DNA from: DTNV01 sp964388435 | Lineage (GTDB): Archaea > Micrarchaeota > Micrarchaeia > Norongarragalinales > UBA8480 | Direction: 5' to 3' | DNA: 14,442 nt | NCBI GenBank assembly: GCA_964388435.1 | Contig: CAYMAH010000048.1 | Coordinates: 1 to 14,442 of the forward strand | Part shown: positions 1 to 7,371 of the stretch, piece after piece | How positions within the stretch are numbered: the stretch's first letter is position 1 | Layout of the letters: each line of letters begins with the position of its first letter | Translations under genes and position numbers: made by a program | Notes under the pieces: model-generated | Database searches by the model: none | The model's input: only the letters and a program-made list of their open reading frames with translations | What the model was told of the DNA's origin: nothing

Positions 1-3000
1 GTTAAGCGCGCCTAGAATTGGCTGAACCACGCTACAAATTCCATTCCAATTACCAAGAAACTGGGAAGCATCAAAAACATCGCCGCTTTGAACGTTTTGA
101 GAGTTGATTTGATTAAAAATGGGCTGCAAAAGAAGTGGCGTAGCCTGAAAAACGGCTTCAAAAGCTATAATACCGGCTGGAACCGCACCTGCCGCACCAT
201 AGACACTTTTACTTGCAGTGTGATACGCAATTTCACATGCAGCTAAAGCAGTTGTAGCCTGGCTGCTACAGGTAGCTTCAGCTTCTGCCAAATTTCTTCC
301 AAAAGCTCCCCAAAAACTAGTAGAATCATAAGCAGGGTGGATTGCATTAATGTAAAAACTATGACCATCGCTCAAACTTTCACTCAAACCATCGTAAGCG
401 TCGTAGTACCACCCGTCTCCGGTGTTCTGAAAATTCTGAGTTGAAGGGTTGAAGGTCATTGTCCCGCACATTGTAACAGGAACGTTTTGAAGGTGGGTGA
501 AATCATTCTGGCTTCCGAAGCTTAAGGGGGTTGCTTGTATGTTTATCGTCCCGTTGGAAGGAGAGTAGATTAAATTCAAGCCGTAAACTCCTCTTTGGTT
601 TTGAGTGGTGCAGTTGTTCGGCGCGTTCACTCCTGCAAAATTGAAGTCGACCCCGCCGCTCCCGCTTTTTCCAAGCCAGTCCGCTCCGAAAGCGAAGGTT
701 AGGTTGGAATTATTAATGTCGGCGAAAGCGCTGTAAGGAAAGGCTGATAGTTGAATAGGAGTTCCGAAAGAGTTAGGCAGTGCTCTTCTGAACGCGGTGT
801 TGTTCAAAACACGTAGAGCGCTGGCGTAAAAAGAACTGGTTGAAAGGCTTACGAGGTTAGCGAAATCGCTTGAACTGTCCACTGGAATGGCACTCACTGG
901 GTCAAAAGCAGGGGTTGGATTTGAACCAGAAACGCTGATAAAGGGAGGTTGGATTTTGGAGGCCATGTTTGAAATAAGAAAAATCCCCCCTTGGTTTGGA
1001 AGGGTTATCTGTTGTTGGGGTTGGATTTGAGGGTTGTTGAAAACGCTTCCGTCCGCGTTGAACAGGGGAACGCTTCCTGTTTGAGAGTAAACCCGGTTGT
1101 TTATCAAAACGTTTATCGTGTTAGTGTTACCGTTTGGTTGAATGTTGTTTGTCATTACCTGCTCGCTCCAAACCGGTTTGTATGTTACAGCACAGTAGCC
1201 GTTGCTTGTTGAACCGCTTGGTGAGCAGGAAGTGGCGGTTGTGGAGTTGGCGTTGATTGAAAAGTTGTTGAAAGTGCTCGTACACAAGTCGCCCACGCTG
1301 ATGCTGTTGCCGTTGAAGTTGTTGACAGTGTTGGGGTTTTCTGAAAAAGCGCTGCAAGACGGGTTTGTAGGGTCGTACCTTAAAACATAAATACTGCTTC
1401 CCCAGTTTTTCAAATAACTTGCAAGACCGCTTAGCAGTGGGTCGTTTGAAATTGAAGTTATGGAAACGCATTGGTCTGAAAGGTTGCTTAGACTTACCTG
1501 CAACCCGTTATTGCAAATGGTCGAACTTTGGTTTAAGACAAGGAAAGCCGCGTCTGCAGGCATTATTGGGTCGGAGTAGAATTGAATGTTGCTTGCAGGG
1601 CTTCCGTTCAGAAGGCTTAGATTCAAACTTTTTGTCGAATCGTTGTAGTTGATTATGTAACCGCTTGGAAGCGCTGGCAAAAGCGAAACAGGAACAGGAG
1701 CGCTTATCAAAGTTACATTAGTTGTAAAGCTTAGTTTAGAACCATAAGTGAAAAGAATGTTTTGGGTGGACGCGTTTCCGTTGTTGGTTAGATTCAAAAC
1801 ACCGTTCCCGGTGTTGTTGTACAAGGTCTGGTTGACAATGTTGTTCAAAAAGTAGCCGCTGTTTGGGGGAGTGAAATTCGCGTTGGTTAGAGTTAGGTAA
1901 TTGTTGTCAAAACCACTGCCAGAAGAGCTTCCGACGATTAAAGTGGTTCCAGCGAAATTGTCCGGGTTCATGTCAAGAATGTTGTAAAAAACGTTTAGAA
2001 CATCGCCCTGGTAGCTGAAAGCAGGAACATTTGTGTTGTAACACCTTTGTTTTGTGTTCGAATTAGTATTCAACTCGCAGTAAACGTTCAGGCAGGCTTG
2101 GTCGCTGCACTGCGTTTCAGAGTTCGGGTCTTCAACCACGTGGAAGCGTTGATTATAGACAATCGCGTTACACTCGCTGATGCCGGGCGCTGAGCTTGAA
2201 GTGTTTAGTCTTGAGTCGAAAGGATCTCTGAGGTAAGAATTGTTTGAGGTTTCGAAAGCCCGGTAGTAGACGTTCAACCCTTCTGGTGAGGAGCCGGTTA
2301 TCATGAAGGGAATGGTTACATTAGCGGTGTAACTTCCCAAGCTTGAAATGGTTTGGGCTGTTGCTTCAATCCATTTTAAAAAGCCAGTCTGGTCGGGATT
2401 AATTTGAGAGCCGCAACCGCTGTTAAAGCCGGAATCTCCTGTCACGTTGAAATAACTTGGGTTGAAAACATCACTTTGGCTGTAAGTTATCATGTCCCGC
2501 GGGAATTTCAGCAAAGCCGCGTTGTCGCTTAAAACATCCCCTGTTGAGTTTCCTGTTAGAAAATAAACTCCGTAATGATCGGCTGCGCTGTTAATGTTTA
2601 AATTGAAGACAGCGTAGTACTTTCCTCCGACAGTTAAGGGGGTTCCGGCGCTGGAGTTAAAGGAGTTGATGTTTGAATTTTTTGAACATGAATTGTAAGT
2701 GTCATTCCAATTGCAAGGGCCGAAAACCTGAAAGTTTTCAATCAAAGGAGAGTTGGTGGGGTATAAAGTGAAGTTCTGGAAATAAGAATCAACGGGGTTG
2801 AATTGGGAAGAGTAAACGCTTGAAAGATATCCTGGCGTTTGGTTGCTTGAGGCTTGAAGAATAAGTGAAACGCCTGTGAAAACCTTTAAATTACATGTTG
2901 AAGGTGCTTGTGAAGAGCAGGAGTCAATCAAATGAGGTTGGTTATTCAGGTCAATGAAATAGCTTGAAAAACTCGCGTTTAATGGAATGCCGTCAAAACT

Positions 3001-4611
3001 GTAAGCTTCAACCTTGACGGTTGTTATAGGGGGGAGTAAAACAATCGTTGTTGAGATTGTTCCGTTGACAGAAGAGTTCGCGTTTAGTACGGCGGCGCCT
3101 GAGTAAGCGCCGCTGAAAGCGCTTGCGGTGAAGCCCTTGATTGGAAGAGGAAGATCGGGGATTGAAATATTCCCATTAAAATCACTCTGATAATTCTGAA
3201 TATCAACCGGAAAAGCCACTCCATTATCATAAACACTTACATAAGAACCTGGAACGGGATTGTTATAAAAATCAACTGTTGAAGCATTTAAAGTAAAGGA
3301 ATTTTGAAGAGTGGCGTTAACAAGAGTAAAATTAACATTTAAAGAAGAAGAATTTAAAGCATATTCAAGAGGGGAGACCTGCGCCACATAACCATTCGAA
3401 TAAACCCCCACCCTGAAAACGGTTCCAACCGGAATACTAATCACCGGATTATTTTCATAAACACTACTCTGATAAACCACCGTGTTTGAAGGATAAGTCC
3501 AAAGGTAAACACTCCCATCGACAGGAATCGTTCCGTTTGAAGAATTCGCTGAAATGCTTACGGTGACATTCGTGGTGTTTTGATAGTTGATTGGGGTTAA
3601 AATCACGTTCAGGTTCAACCCATCAGCTGAAACAACACTTGCAATGCTTGAAGCTGAAGTGTAACCATCCAAAGAAGCGGTAGCGTAAATACTGCTCCCC
3701 ACGTTAACTGAAAAAACCGCCGTTCCGTTGCTTGCAAGAATTGTAGAAAAAGAATTTGAAGAGCCGTTTAAGAAGAGCGAGACGCTTGCGTTTAAGGGAT
3801 TGCCGTTCTGGTCTGAAGCGTTTACGAAAACGCTAACGTTGTTATTGAAATTATTGTTTGGATTTGTATTTGAATCGCTTATGTTGGTAACGGGACTTCC
3901 CATGAGGTTTTGATTCTGGCTGTTCTGCATTAAAGCTTGAGTGTTTGTTGTTGTTGTGATGGCGTTTAAAACAATATTTTCAGTCATCGACTGTTGTGAA
4001 GCGGTGAACGAGAAATTGTTTGTTTGATAACCGCTGGCGCTGACTGTTCCAGTCACCTGGGCGTTTAAAGAAACGGTCAAAACAGCGTTTCCATTTCCGT
4101 CAGTTACGGTTGTTTGAATATTGCCGGTGCCAATTTGGTATAATATATTAGCGTTTGATATTGGAGCGTTTCCGGTGCTTTGAACATTCAGCGTTATTGA
4201 AGATTGGATTGCTTCAAGCCTTGCCGGAGCGCCTGAAGGAATGTTGGATTTGGAATAAAGGGAAAATCCCGTGGCGTTGACCGTGACGCTTGCCAGAGCG
4301 TTTGAAGGGATTCCTGGAAAAGCCGCGTTGCCATTATCGTCGGTGTAATTGGTTATCGTACTGCCTTGATATGAGACTGAAATCATCGCTCCGCTTACAG
4401 GTTGCCCTGAATCGCTTAAAACATTGACAGTGTAAACGCCATGAGAAGATTGAAGAGAGGAGTAAACAAGAAAACCCGCGCCTCCTATTATCAATAAGAT
4501 TATTAAAATAAAAACAGGAAAGCTTGGAAGACCGGCGTTTTCAATCGCCATTGCCAATCCTTTCAGGGGAGTTTTTGAAATAAAATTATCATATGAATCC
4601 TGCAAGCCCAT
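1..4611 (-). CDS. Giant membrane-anchored surface protein with tandem beta-sandwich domains (partial, C-terminus beyond window)
   Basis: I checked every codon of this minus-strand frame from the ATG at 4611 to the window edge: no stop in 1537 codons, so the 3' end lies outside. The N-terminus is a short cytoplasmic-looking stretch (MGLQDSYDNF...), then one hydrophobic segment at about residues 32-53 (FPVFILIILLIIGGAGFLV) with no cleavage site I can recognise, so probably a signal anchor with the rest outside the cell. From about residue 59 come several successive units of roughly 70-100 residues in the style of carboxypeptidase-regulatory-like/Big beta-sandwich domains (for example SDSGQPVSGAMISV, DGNGNAVLTV, DQNGNPLNASVSL, YNNPVPGSYVSVYDNG). 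The chain is rich in N, S, T and NxS/T sequons. Later parts contain about two dozen cysteines and a hydrophobic helical stretch at about residues 1468-1500. Function is unknown; a cell-surface, adhesion or envelope role is inferred. A second in-frame ATG (4551) is possible but would leave only a few residues before the membrane segment. Confidence 0.85.
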   Translation of the reverse strand, partial: MGLQDSYDNFISKTPLKGLAMAIENAGLPSFPVFILIILLIIGGAGFLVYSSLQSSHGVYTVNVLSDSGQPVSGAMISVSYQGSTITNYTDDNGNAAFPGIPSNALASVTVNATGFSLYSKSNIPSGAPARLEAIQSSITLNVQSTGNAPISNANILYQIGTGNIQTTVTDGNGNAVLTVSLNAQVTGTVSASGYQTNNFSFTASQQSMTENIVLNAITTTTNTQALMQNSQNQNLMGSPVTNISDSNTNPNNNFNNNVSVFVNASDQNGNPLNASVSLFLNGSSNSFSTILASNGTAVFSVNVGSSIYATASLDGYTSASSIASVVSADGLNLNVILTPINYQNTTNVTVSISANSSNGTIPVDGSVYLWTYPSNTVVYQSSVYENNPVISIPVGTVFRVGVYSNGYVAQVSPLEYALNSSSLNVNFTLVNATLQNSFTLNASTVDFYNNPVPGSYVSVYDNGVAFPVDIQNYQSDFNGNISIPDLPLPIKGFTASAFSGAYSGAAVLNANSSVNGTISTTIVLLPPITTVKVEAYSFDGIPLNASFSSYFIDLNNQPHLIDSCSSQAPSTCNLKVFTGVSLILQASSNQTPGYLSSVYSSQFNPVDSYFQNFTLYPTNSPLIENFQVFGPCNWNDTYNSCSKNSNINSFNSSAGTPLTVGGKYYAVFNLNINSAADHYGVYFLTGNSTGDVLSDNAALLKFPRDMITYSQSDVFNPSYFNVTGDSGFNSGCGSQINPDQTGFLKWIEATAQTISSLGSYTANVTIPFMITGSSPEGLNVYYRAFETSNNSYLRDPFDSRLNTSSSAPGISECNAIVYNQRFHVVEDPNSETQCSDQACLNVYCELNTNSNTKQRCYNTNVPAFSYQGDVLNVFYNILDMNPDNFAGTTLIVGSSSGSGFDNNYLTLTNANFTPPNSGYFLNNIVNQTLYNNTGNGVLNLTNNGNASTQNILFTYGSKLSFTTNVTLISAPVPVSLLPALPSGYIINYNDSTKSLNLSLLNGSPASNIQFYSDPIMPADAAFLVLNQSSTICNNGLQVSLSNLSDQCVSITSISNDPLLSGLASYLKNWGSSIYVLRYDPTNPSCSAFSENPNTVNNFNGNSISVGDLCTSTFNNFSINANSTTATSCSPSGSTSNGYCAVTYKPVWSEQVMTNNIQPNGNTNTINVLINNRVYSQTGSVPLFNADGSVFNNPQIQPQQQITLPNQGGIFLISNMASKIQPPFISVSGSNPTPAFDPVSAIPVDSSSDFANLVSLSTSSFYASALRVLNNTAFRRALPNSFGTPIQLSAFPYSAFADINNSNLTFAFGADWLGKSGSGGVDFNFAGVNAPNNCTTQNQRGVYGLNLIYSPSNGTINIQATPLSFGSQNDFTHLQNVPVTMCGTMTFNPSTQNFQNTGDGWYYDAYDGLSESLSDGHSFYINAIHPAYDSTSFWGAFGRNLAEAEATCSSQATTALAACEIAYHTASKSVYGAAGAVPAGIIAFEAVFQATPLLLQPIFNQINSQNVQSGDVFDASQFLGNWNGICSVVQPILGALN

Positions 4612-4634
4612 TAAAGTTAAAATAAGAAAGGCAA

Positions 4635-4644
4635 TATTTAAAAA
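4635..4644 (-). promoter_or_regulatory. TATA box of the giant surface protein gene
   Basis: On the minus strand the sequence reads TTTTTAAATA, centred about 28 bp upstream of the ATG at 4611. That spacing places the transcription start at or just before the start codon, so a leaderless mRNA is likely. It also supports the 4611 start over the internal ATG at 4551. Confidence 0.6.
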
Positions 4645-4780
4645 CCTTTTACTAAAACCTTTTTTTTATGAAAACTTAATTCAAGGATTATTTTAAATTT
4701 TATATAAATTAAAATGGCGTTAGTTTGTTATTGCATGCCTTTGTTTGAAAAAGTTTAATCAGAATTTGTAGGATAATCTT
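4645..4780. other. AT-rich intergenic stretch without a gene
   Basis: Very AT-rich sequence between the surface-protein promoter and the tRNA relic. It contains A/T runs and TATA-like words (tttatataaat around 4698-4709) but no open frame longer than a few codons and no convincing repeat or RNA. I see no further feature here. Confidence 0.5.
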
Positions 4781-4842
4781 AAGAATGGGGTTGCCGAGAT
4801 TTGAAATTATATTCCCACAAGCCGATAGGCTGGCCAGGTTGT
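4781..4842 (-). pseudogene. Decayed tRNA-Pro copy (tRNA relic / possible attachment-site repeat)
   Basis: Two blocks are identical to the intact tRNA-Pro at 6432-6505. One is a 21-bp block at 4781-4801 matching 6427-6447, which covers five bases of 3' flank, the discriminator, the 3' acceptor strand CAACCCC and half of the T-arm. The other is a 19-bp block at 4824-4842 matching 6476-6494, which covers the D-arm region. Between them the relic has 22 diverged bases where the intact gene has 28, so the anticodon arm and T-arm cannot fold, and the 5' acceptor strand is gone. It cannot make a functional tRNA. Together with the intact gene it brackets the AbiE-like toxin pair, as expected for an island integrated at the 3' end of a tRNA gene or for an old tandem tRNA duplication. 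Confidence 0.75.
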
Positions 4843-4861
4843 TTACGAAACAACTTTTTTT
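4838..4861 (+). terminator. Hairpin plus T-run at the end of the tRNA relic
   Basis: GTTGTTT at 4838-4844 is perfectly complementary to AAACAAC at 4848-4854 with a 3-nt loop (ACG), and seven T follow on the plus strand (4855-4861). The form is that of an intrinsic terminator reading into the toxin pair from upstream. No plus-strand gene precedes it, so its role is unclear; it could insulate the toxin operon or be a by-product of tRNA decay. Confidence 0.4.
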
Positions 4862-4913
4862 GAAAAATAAGTAATCAATCTTAACAAAAATGTTATAATC
4901 AGATACCTAAAAG

Positions 4914-4921
4914 TTTAAAAA
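4914..4921 (+). promoter_or_regulatory. TATA box of the AbiE-like operon
   Basis: TTTAAAAA at 4914-4921 is centred about 28 bp upstream of the ATG at 4945. This matches the leaderless spacing seen at other genes of the window and helps choose that ATG as the start. Confidence 0.55.
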
Positions 4922-4944
4922 GGGGTTTGTTCTATAATTTAAGC

Positions 4945-5655
4945 ATGCAGTTGATTGAGATGTTCAAAAAACTAAAAGCCAACCCTCTTCCAGTGCTTAC
5001 GGTTAAAGATATCTGTAGAATAACGGCAGAGAAAAAAACAAACACGTATGTTTATCTTTCAAGAATGAAGGCCAAGAATTTAATTCATGAAATCGAAAAG
5101 GGAAAATACACCCTACTTGAAGACCCGGTGGAAATAACTCCTTTTCTTGTCCAACCATCTTACATCTCATTCCTATACGCGCTTTATCTTCATGGAATCA
5201 CGAATCAAATCCCGCTAAAAATTCAGATAGTGAGCCCTAAAAGAAAAAAAAGCATTTTATTCAAAGATACGGAAATAAAATTCATAAAAATGAACACCAA
5301 GAGAATTTTTGGATATGAAAAAACAAGATATGGAAACGGTTATATTTTGCTTGCAGAACCTGAAAAAACAATAGTGGACTCGGTTTTCCTTCAAAAGCAC
5401 TGTAGCGTTTCAGAAACATGGAATGCACTCCAAACCCATGATTTCAACGCCGATAAACTTTTAGAATACGCACAAAAAATGCACTCAAAGGCGCTTCTCA
5501 AACGAGTTGGGTTTTTATTAGATAGTGTGGGAAAAGATTACTATCAAGAGGTAAGGAGAAGTATGTCAAAAAAATTTGAGCCGTTAAATCCTTTGAAAAA
5601 ATCCCAAGGTAAGAAGAACAAAAAATGGAAAATAATAATAAACGAGGTTTTGTAA
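4945..5655 (+). CDS. abiEi: AbiEi-type antitoxin / winged-helix regulator
   Basis: The protein is 236 residues from ATG 4945. A TTG at 4927 would add six residues but falls inside the region between the TATA box and the predicted transcription start, so I prefer the ATG. The N-terminal 50-60 residues resemble the AbiEi winged helix (LPVLTVKDICRITAEKK, then YVYLSRMKAKNLIHEIEKGKY). The following domain has the family signature PSYISFLYALYLHGITNQIP, then IQIVSPKRKK, an F/Y-rich beta region and a conserved LAEPEKTIVDSVF. The C-terminus is strongly basic. In the AbiE family this partner neutralises the AbiEii nucleotidyltransferase toxin and represses its own promoter. One base separates its stop from the next gene, so the two are co-transcribed. 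The pair is the only plus-strand protein-coding unit in the window and is flanked by tRNA sequence, suggesting acquisition by transfer. Family assignment is from motifs read by eye. Confidence 0.82.
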   Translation: MQLIEMFKKLKANPLPVLTVKDICRITAEKKTNTYVYLSRMKAKNLIHEIEKGKYTLLEDPVEITPFLVQPSYISFLYALYLHGITNQIPLKIQIVSPKRKKSILFKDTEIKFIKMNTKRIFGYEKTRYGNGYILLAEPEKTIVDSVFLQKHCSVSETWNALQTHDFNADKLLEYAQKMHSKALLKRVGFLLDSVGKDYYQEVRRSMSKKFEPLNPLKKSQGKKNKKWKIIINEVL

Positions 5656-5656
5656 A

Positions 5657-6412
5657 ATGTTGTCAAGAGAAGAGATAATATCAATTGCGGAAACAACTGG
5701 TTTAAAGCCACACCAACAAGAAAAAGACTATTTATTAACAATAGTGCTTTCAATCATCTACAAGTCAACAGATACACAGCTTGTTTTTAAGGGTGGAACG
5801 GCGCTTGCAAAAGCGTACGGGTTGAACAGATTCAGCGAAGACCTCGACTTTACATTGAATGAAAAAACGGATTTGGAATTTTTGATCAAAAAAATTCACA
5901 CTGGATTGACAGATTATGGAATTGAAAATAGTATAGGTAAGGAAGAGAGTAGGTTTGAATTTTCAAGCACTTGGAAAATAAAGACAAAGGGTCCTCTTTT
6001 CACAACCGAAAAAAGCTCTTGCTTTATCAGAATAGAAGTGAGCTACGGGGAAAAAACGCAATTAAAACCAGAGATAATCAACGTGTTTCCAATGTATAAA
6101 GACATTCCAAACTTCCAGATAGTTTCAATGAACATCAATGAAATACTCGCTGAAAAGGTCAGAGCGATAATGACCAGGGACAAGGCAAGGGATGTTTACG
6201 ATCTTTGGTTTATCCTCAACAAAAACGCAAGTAAAAACGAAGAGTTGATAAACAAAAAACTGGAGTATTATAAGGTTAAATACTCAAAAAAGGATTTTTT
6301 CAAAAAAATAAAATCGAAAAAAACAGAGTGGAATATGGAATTGAACCTTCTTTTAAACAAAGTTCCAAAATTTGAAATGATAGAGGGTTTTATCAGAAAA
6401 AAATTCACATGA
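5657..6412 (+). CDS. abiEii: AbiEii/AbiGii-family nucleotidyltransferase toxin
   Basis: A 251-residue protein starting one base after the antitoxin stop. It has the nucleotidyltransferase-fold motifs of the AbiEii family in order: FKGGTAL at residues 44-50; SEDLDF at 60-65, with metal-binding candidates D62 and D64; an IRIEVSYGEK strand near 124-133; then EILAEKVRAIMTRDKARDVYDLW at about 162-184, supplying the conserved K167 and D179/D182. Length is within the family range and all motifs are intact, so it is probably active. Related toxins (MenT type) transfer nucleotides to tRNA 3' ends and block translation; AbiEii itself underlies phage abortive infection. Substrate here is unknown. The gene ends 19 bp before the convergent tRNA-Pro 3' end, with no obvious terminator between. 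Confidence 0.87.
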   Translation: MLSREEIISIAETTGLKPHQQEKDYLLTIVLSIIYKSTDTQLVFKGGTALAKAYGLNRFSEDLDFTLNEKTDLEFLIKKIHTGLTDYGIENSIGKEESRFEFSSTWKIKTKGPLFTTEKSSCFIRIEVSYGEKTQLKPEIINVFPMYKDIPNFQIVSMNINEILAEKVRAIMTRDKARDVYDLWFILNKNASKNEELINKKLEYYKVKYSKKDFFKKIKSKKTEWNMELNLLLNKVPKFEMIEGFIRKKFT

Positions 6413-6431
6413 TGATTAAGGCAAACAAGAA

Positions 6432-6505
6432 TGGGGTTGCCGAGATTCGAACTCGGATCTTCAGCTCCCTAAGCTGATAGGCTGGCCAGGTTGTCCCACA
6501 ACCCC
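6432..6505 (-). tRNA. tRNA-Pro, anticodon AGG
   Basis: A 74-nt minus-strand cloverleaf: acceptor GGGGTTG (6505-6499) with CAACCCC (6439-6433); anticodon stem TCAGC/GCTGA; 7-nt loop TTAGGGA; 4-nt variable region; T-stem CCGAG/CTCGG with the standard loop TTCGAAT; discriminator A; no encoded CCA. The short variable region excludes Leu/Ser, and A34-G35-G36 with G37 gives Pro reading CCU. The D-stem has one A-C mismatch (positions 12-23). A34 is unusual for an archaeal tRNA. No intron. It converges on the AbiEii gene, and a decayed copy lies at 4781-4842. Confidence 0.85.
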
Positions 6506-6530
6506 TTTGCGTAATAAAAAAAGAAAGAAA

Positions 6531-6539
6531 GTTAAAAAC
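6531..6539 (-). promoter_or_regulatory. Possible TATA box for tRNA-Pro
   Basis: GTTTTTAAC on the minus strand, centred about 30 bp upstream of the tRNA-Pro 5' end. Its core is AT-rich and fits archaeal TATA spacing, but the whole region is T-rich on this strand, so the assignment is tentative. Confidence 0.35.
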
Positions 6540-6548
6540 ACTTTCCTC

Positions 6549-6575
6549 AAAAAAAAAGCCCGTAGAAAAAAACGG
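6549..6575 (-). terminator. Hairpin and T9 terminator downstream of the ribosomal operon
   Basis: On the minus strand CCGT (6575-6572) pairs with ACGG (6563-6560) and is followed closely by nine T (6557-6549). It lies about 130 bp beyond the rpoN stop and immediately before the tRNA-Pro promoter region, so it would end transcription of the long r-protein operon. The 4-bp stem is short; the T-run alone would suit archaeal termination. Confidence 0.5.
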
Positions 6576-6701
6576 TTAAAAAGTAAAGCTTAAAAAAAAC
6601 CAAAATCAAGGCAATACAAAAAAATACGGCGCTGACAAGGTTTAAATTCAAAACTTTTTTTTAATCAAAAAAGGGCGATGCGTTGAAAGTTCAGAAGCGT
6701 T

Positions 6702-6899
6702 TTAGTAGCGTCTGTAGGTTTTAACCTCTTCGATGAGGTCGACGTTGCCTAAAAACATTCTCCTGCAGCAGAGTCTGTTGAAGCCGAGCTCGTTCAAAAC
6801 CTTTCCCGGATTCTCGCCTTTTGAAACTCTCTCTTGAAATTCCCCCCATTTCTCCGAAACTGGGTTGTTGCAACTGAAGCATCTTACTGGAATTATCAT
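6702..6899 (-). CDS. rpoN: DNA-directed RNA polymerase subunit N (Rpb10 homologue)
   Basis: 65 residues from the ATG at 6899 (MIIPVRCFSC...). A GTG at 6908 would add three residues, but it overlaps the likely ribosome binding site AAGGTG and families start at MIIP. The hallmark zinc ligands are present: CFSC near the N-terminus (C8 and C11 of the family pattern) and the adjacent pair in LCCRRMFLGNVDLIEEV. Asn replaces the usual Gly after CFSC. This small subunit sits at the RpoD/RpoL assembly platform of archaeal RNA polymerase. It is last in the operon, but a TATA-like TTTTTAAATA (6922-6931) lies about 28 bp upstream, so it may also have its own, leaderless transcript. rpoK and rps2, which often follow in other archaea, are absent here. 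Confidence 0.95.
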   Translation of the reverse strand: MIIPVRCFSCNNPVSEKWGEFQERVSKGENPGKVLNELGFNRLCCRRMFLGNVDLIEEVKTYRRY

Positions 6900-6921
6900 G
6901 AAAAACACCTTTTTGATAAAA

Positions 6922-6931
6922 TATTTAAAAA
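6922..6931 (-). promoter_or_regulatory. TATA box before rpoN
   Basis: TTTTTAAATA on the minus strand, about 28 bp from the rpoN ATG at 6899 and located between the rps9 stop and rpoN. It is the same decamer and spacing as at the giant surface protein gene. Confidence 0.5.
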
Positions 6932-6939
6932 CATTGCAA

Positions 6940-7371
6940 TCATCTGTAGCTTTTTGTGAATCTCGCCCTTGCCTTGGGACCTTTGAACTTTTTAGGTTCT
7001 ACTCTTCTGACATCTTCCACTAAAAGCGAGCGGTCGAAATTCATTAAGGTTTTCCTGGTTTCATCGCCAAGGGATTTTGCGAGGATTCTCGCCACTCCTG
7101 TTTTCAGCGCTTGAGCCTGGCCTTCAACGCCTCCTCCGTATATATTCGCGAAAAAATTAAGCTTCACTTCTTCTGGGATGAGAGAGAAAACCTCCTGAAT
7201 TCCCTTGAGTGTTGAATCGCTTCCAGTCAGAAGCTTTCCGTTAACCCAAATCAAACCGTTTCCAGGCTTTGCAATAACTCTGGCAATGCTTTCCTTTCTC
7301 TTGCCTCTTGCGTATAAAACTTCTTTTTTTGCTTCTTTAACCGGTTTGGTTTTTACTGCTTTTTTACTCAT
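6940..7371 (-). CDS. rps9: 30S ribosomal protein uS9
   Basis: 143 residues. After a Lys-rich N-terminal extension come the uS9 signatures YARGKRKESIARV (residues ~20-32), NIYGGGVEGQAQALKTGVARIL and the C-terminal tail KKFKGPKARARFTKSYR, whose conserved final K-R reaches the P-site tRNA in the small subunit. The tail is complete. The gene overlaps the end of rpl13 by 8 bp, indicating translational coupling. Order L13-S9 is conserved in archaea. Confidence 0.96.
   Translation of the reverse strand: MSKKAVKTKPVKEAKKEVLYARGKRKESIARVIAKPGNGLIWVNGKLLTGSDSTLKGIQEVFSLIPEEVKLNFFANIYGGGVEGQAQALKTGVARILAKSLGDETRKTLMNFDRSLLVEDVRRVEPKKFKGPKARARFTKSYR

Noticed and set aside
991..1652. Small open frames on both strands inside the giant surface gene
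   Set aside because: They are by-products of the repetitive coding sequence; the minus frame ending at the window edge is open throughout and encodes coherent beta-sandwich domains.
4781..4842. A second functional tRNA-Pro
   Set aside because: The 5' acceptor strand is missing and the anticodon and T-arms do not pair.
4927..4944. TTG start for the AbiEi gene
   Set aside because: It lies between the TATA box and the predicted transcription start; the ATG at 4945 fits leaderless spacing.
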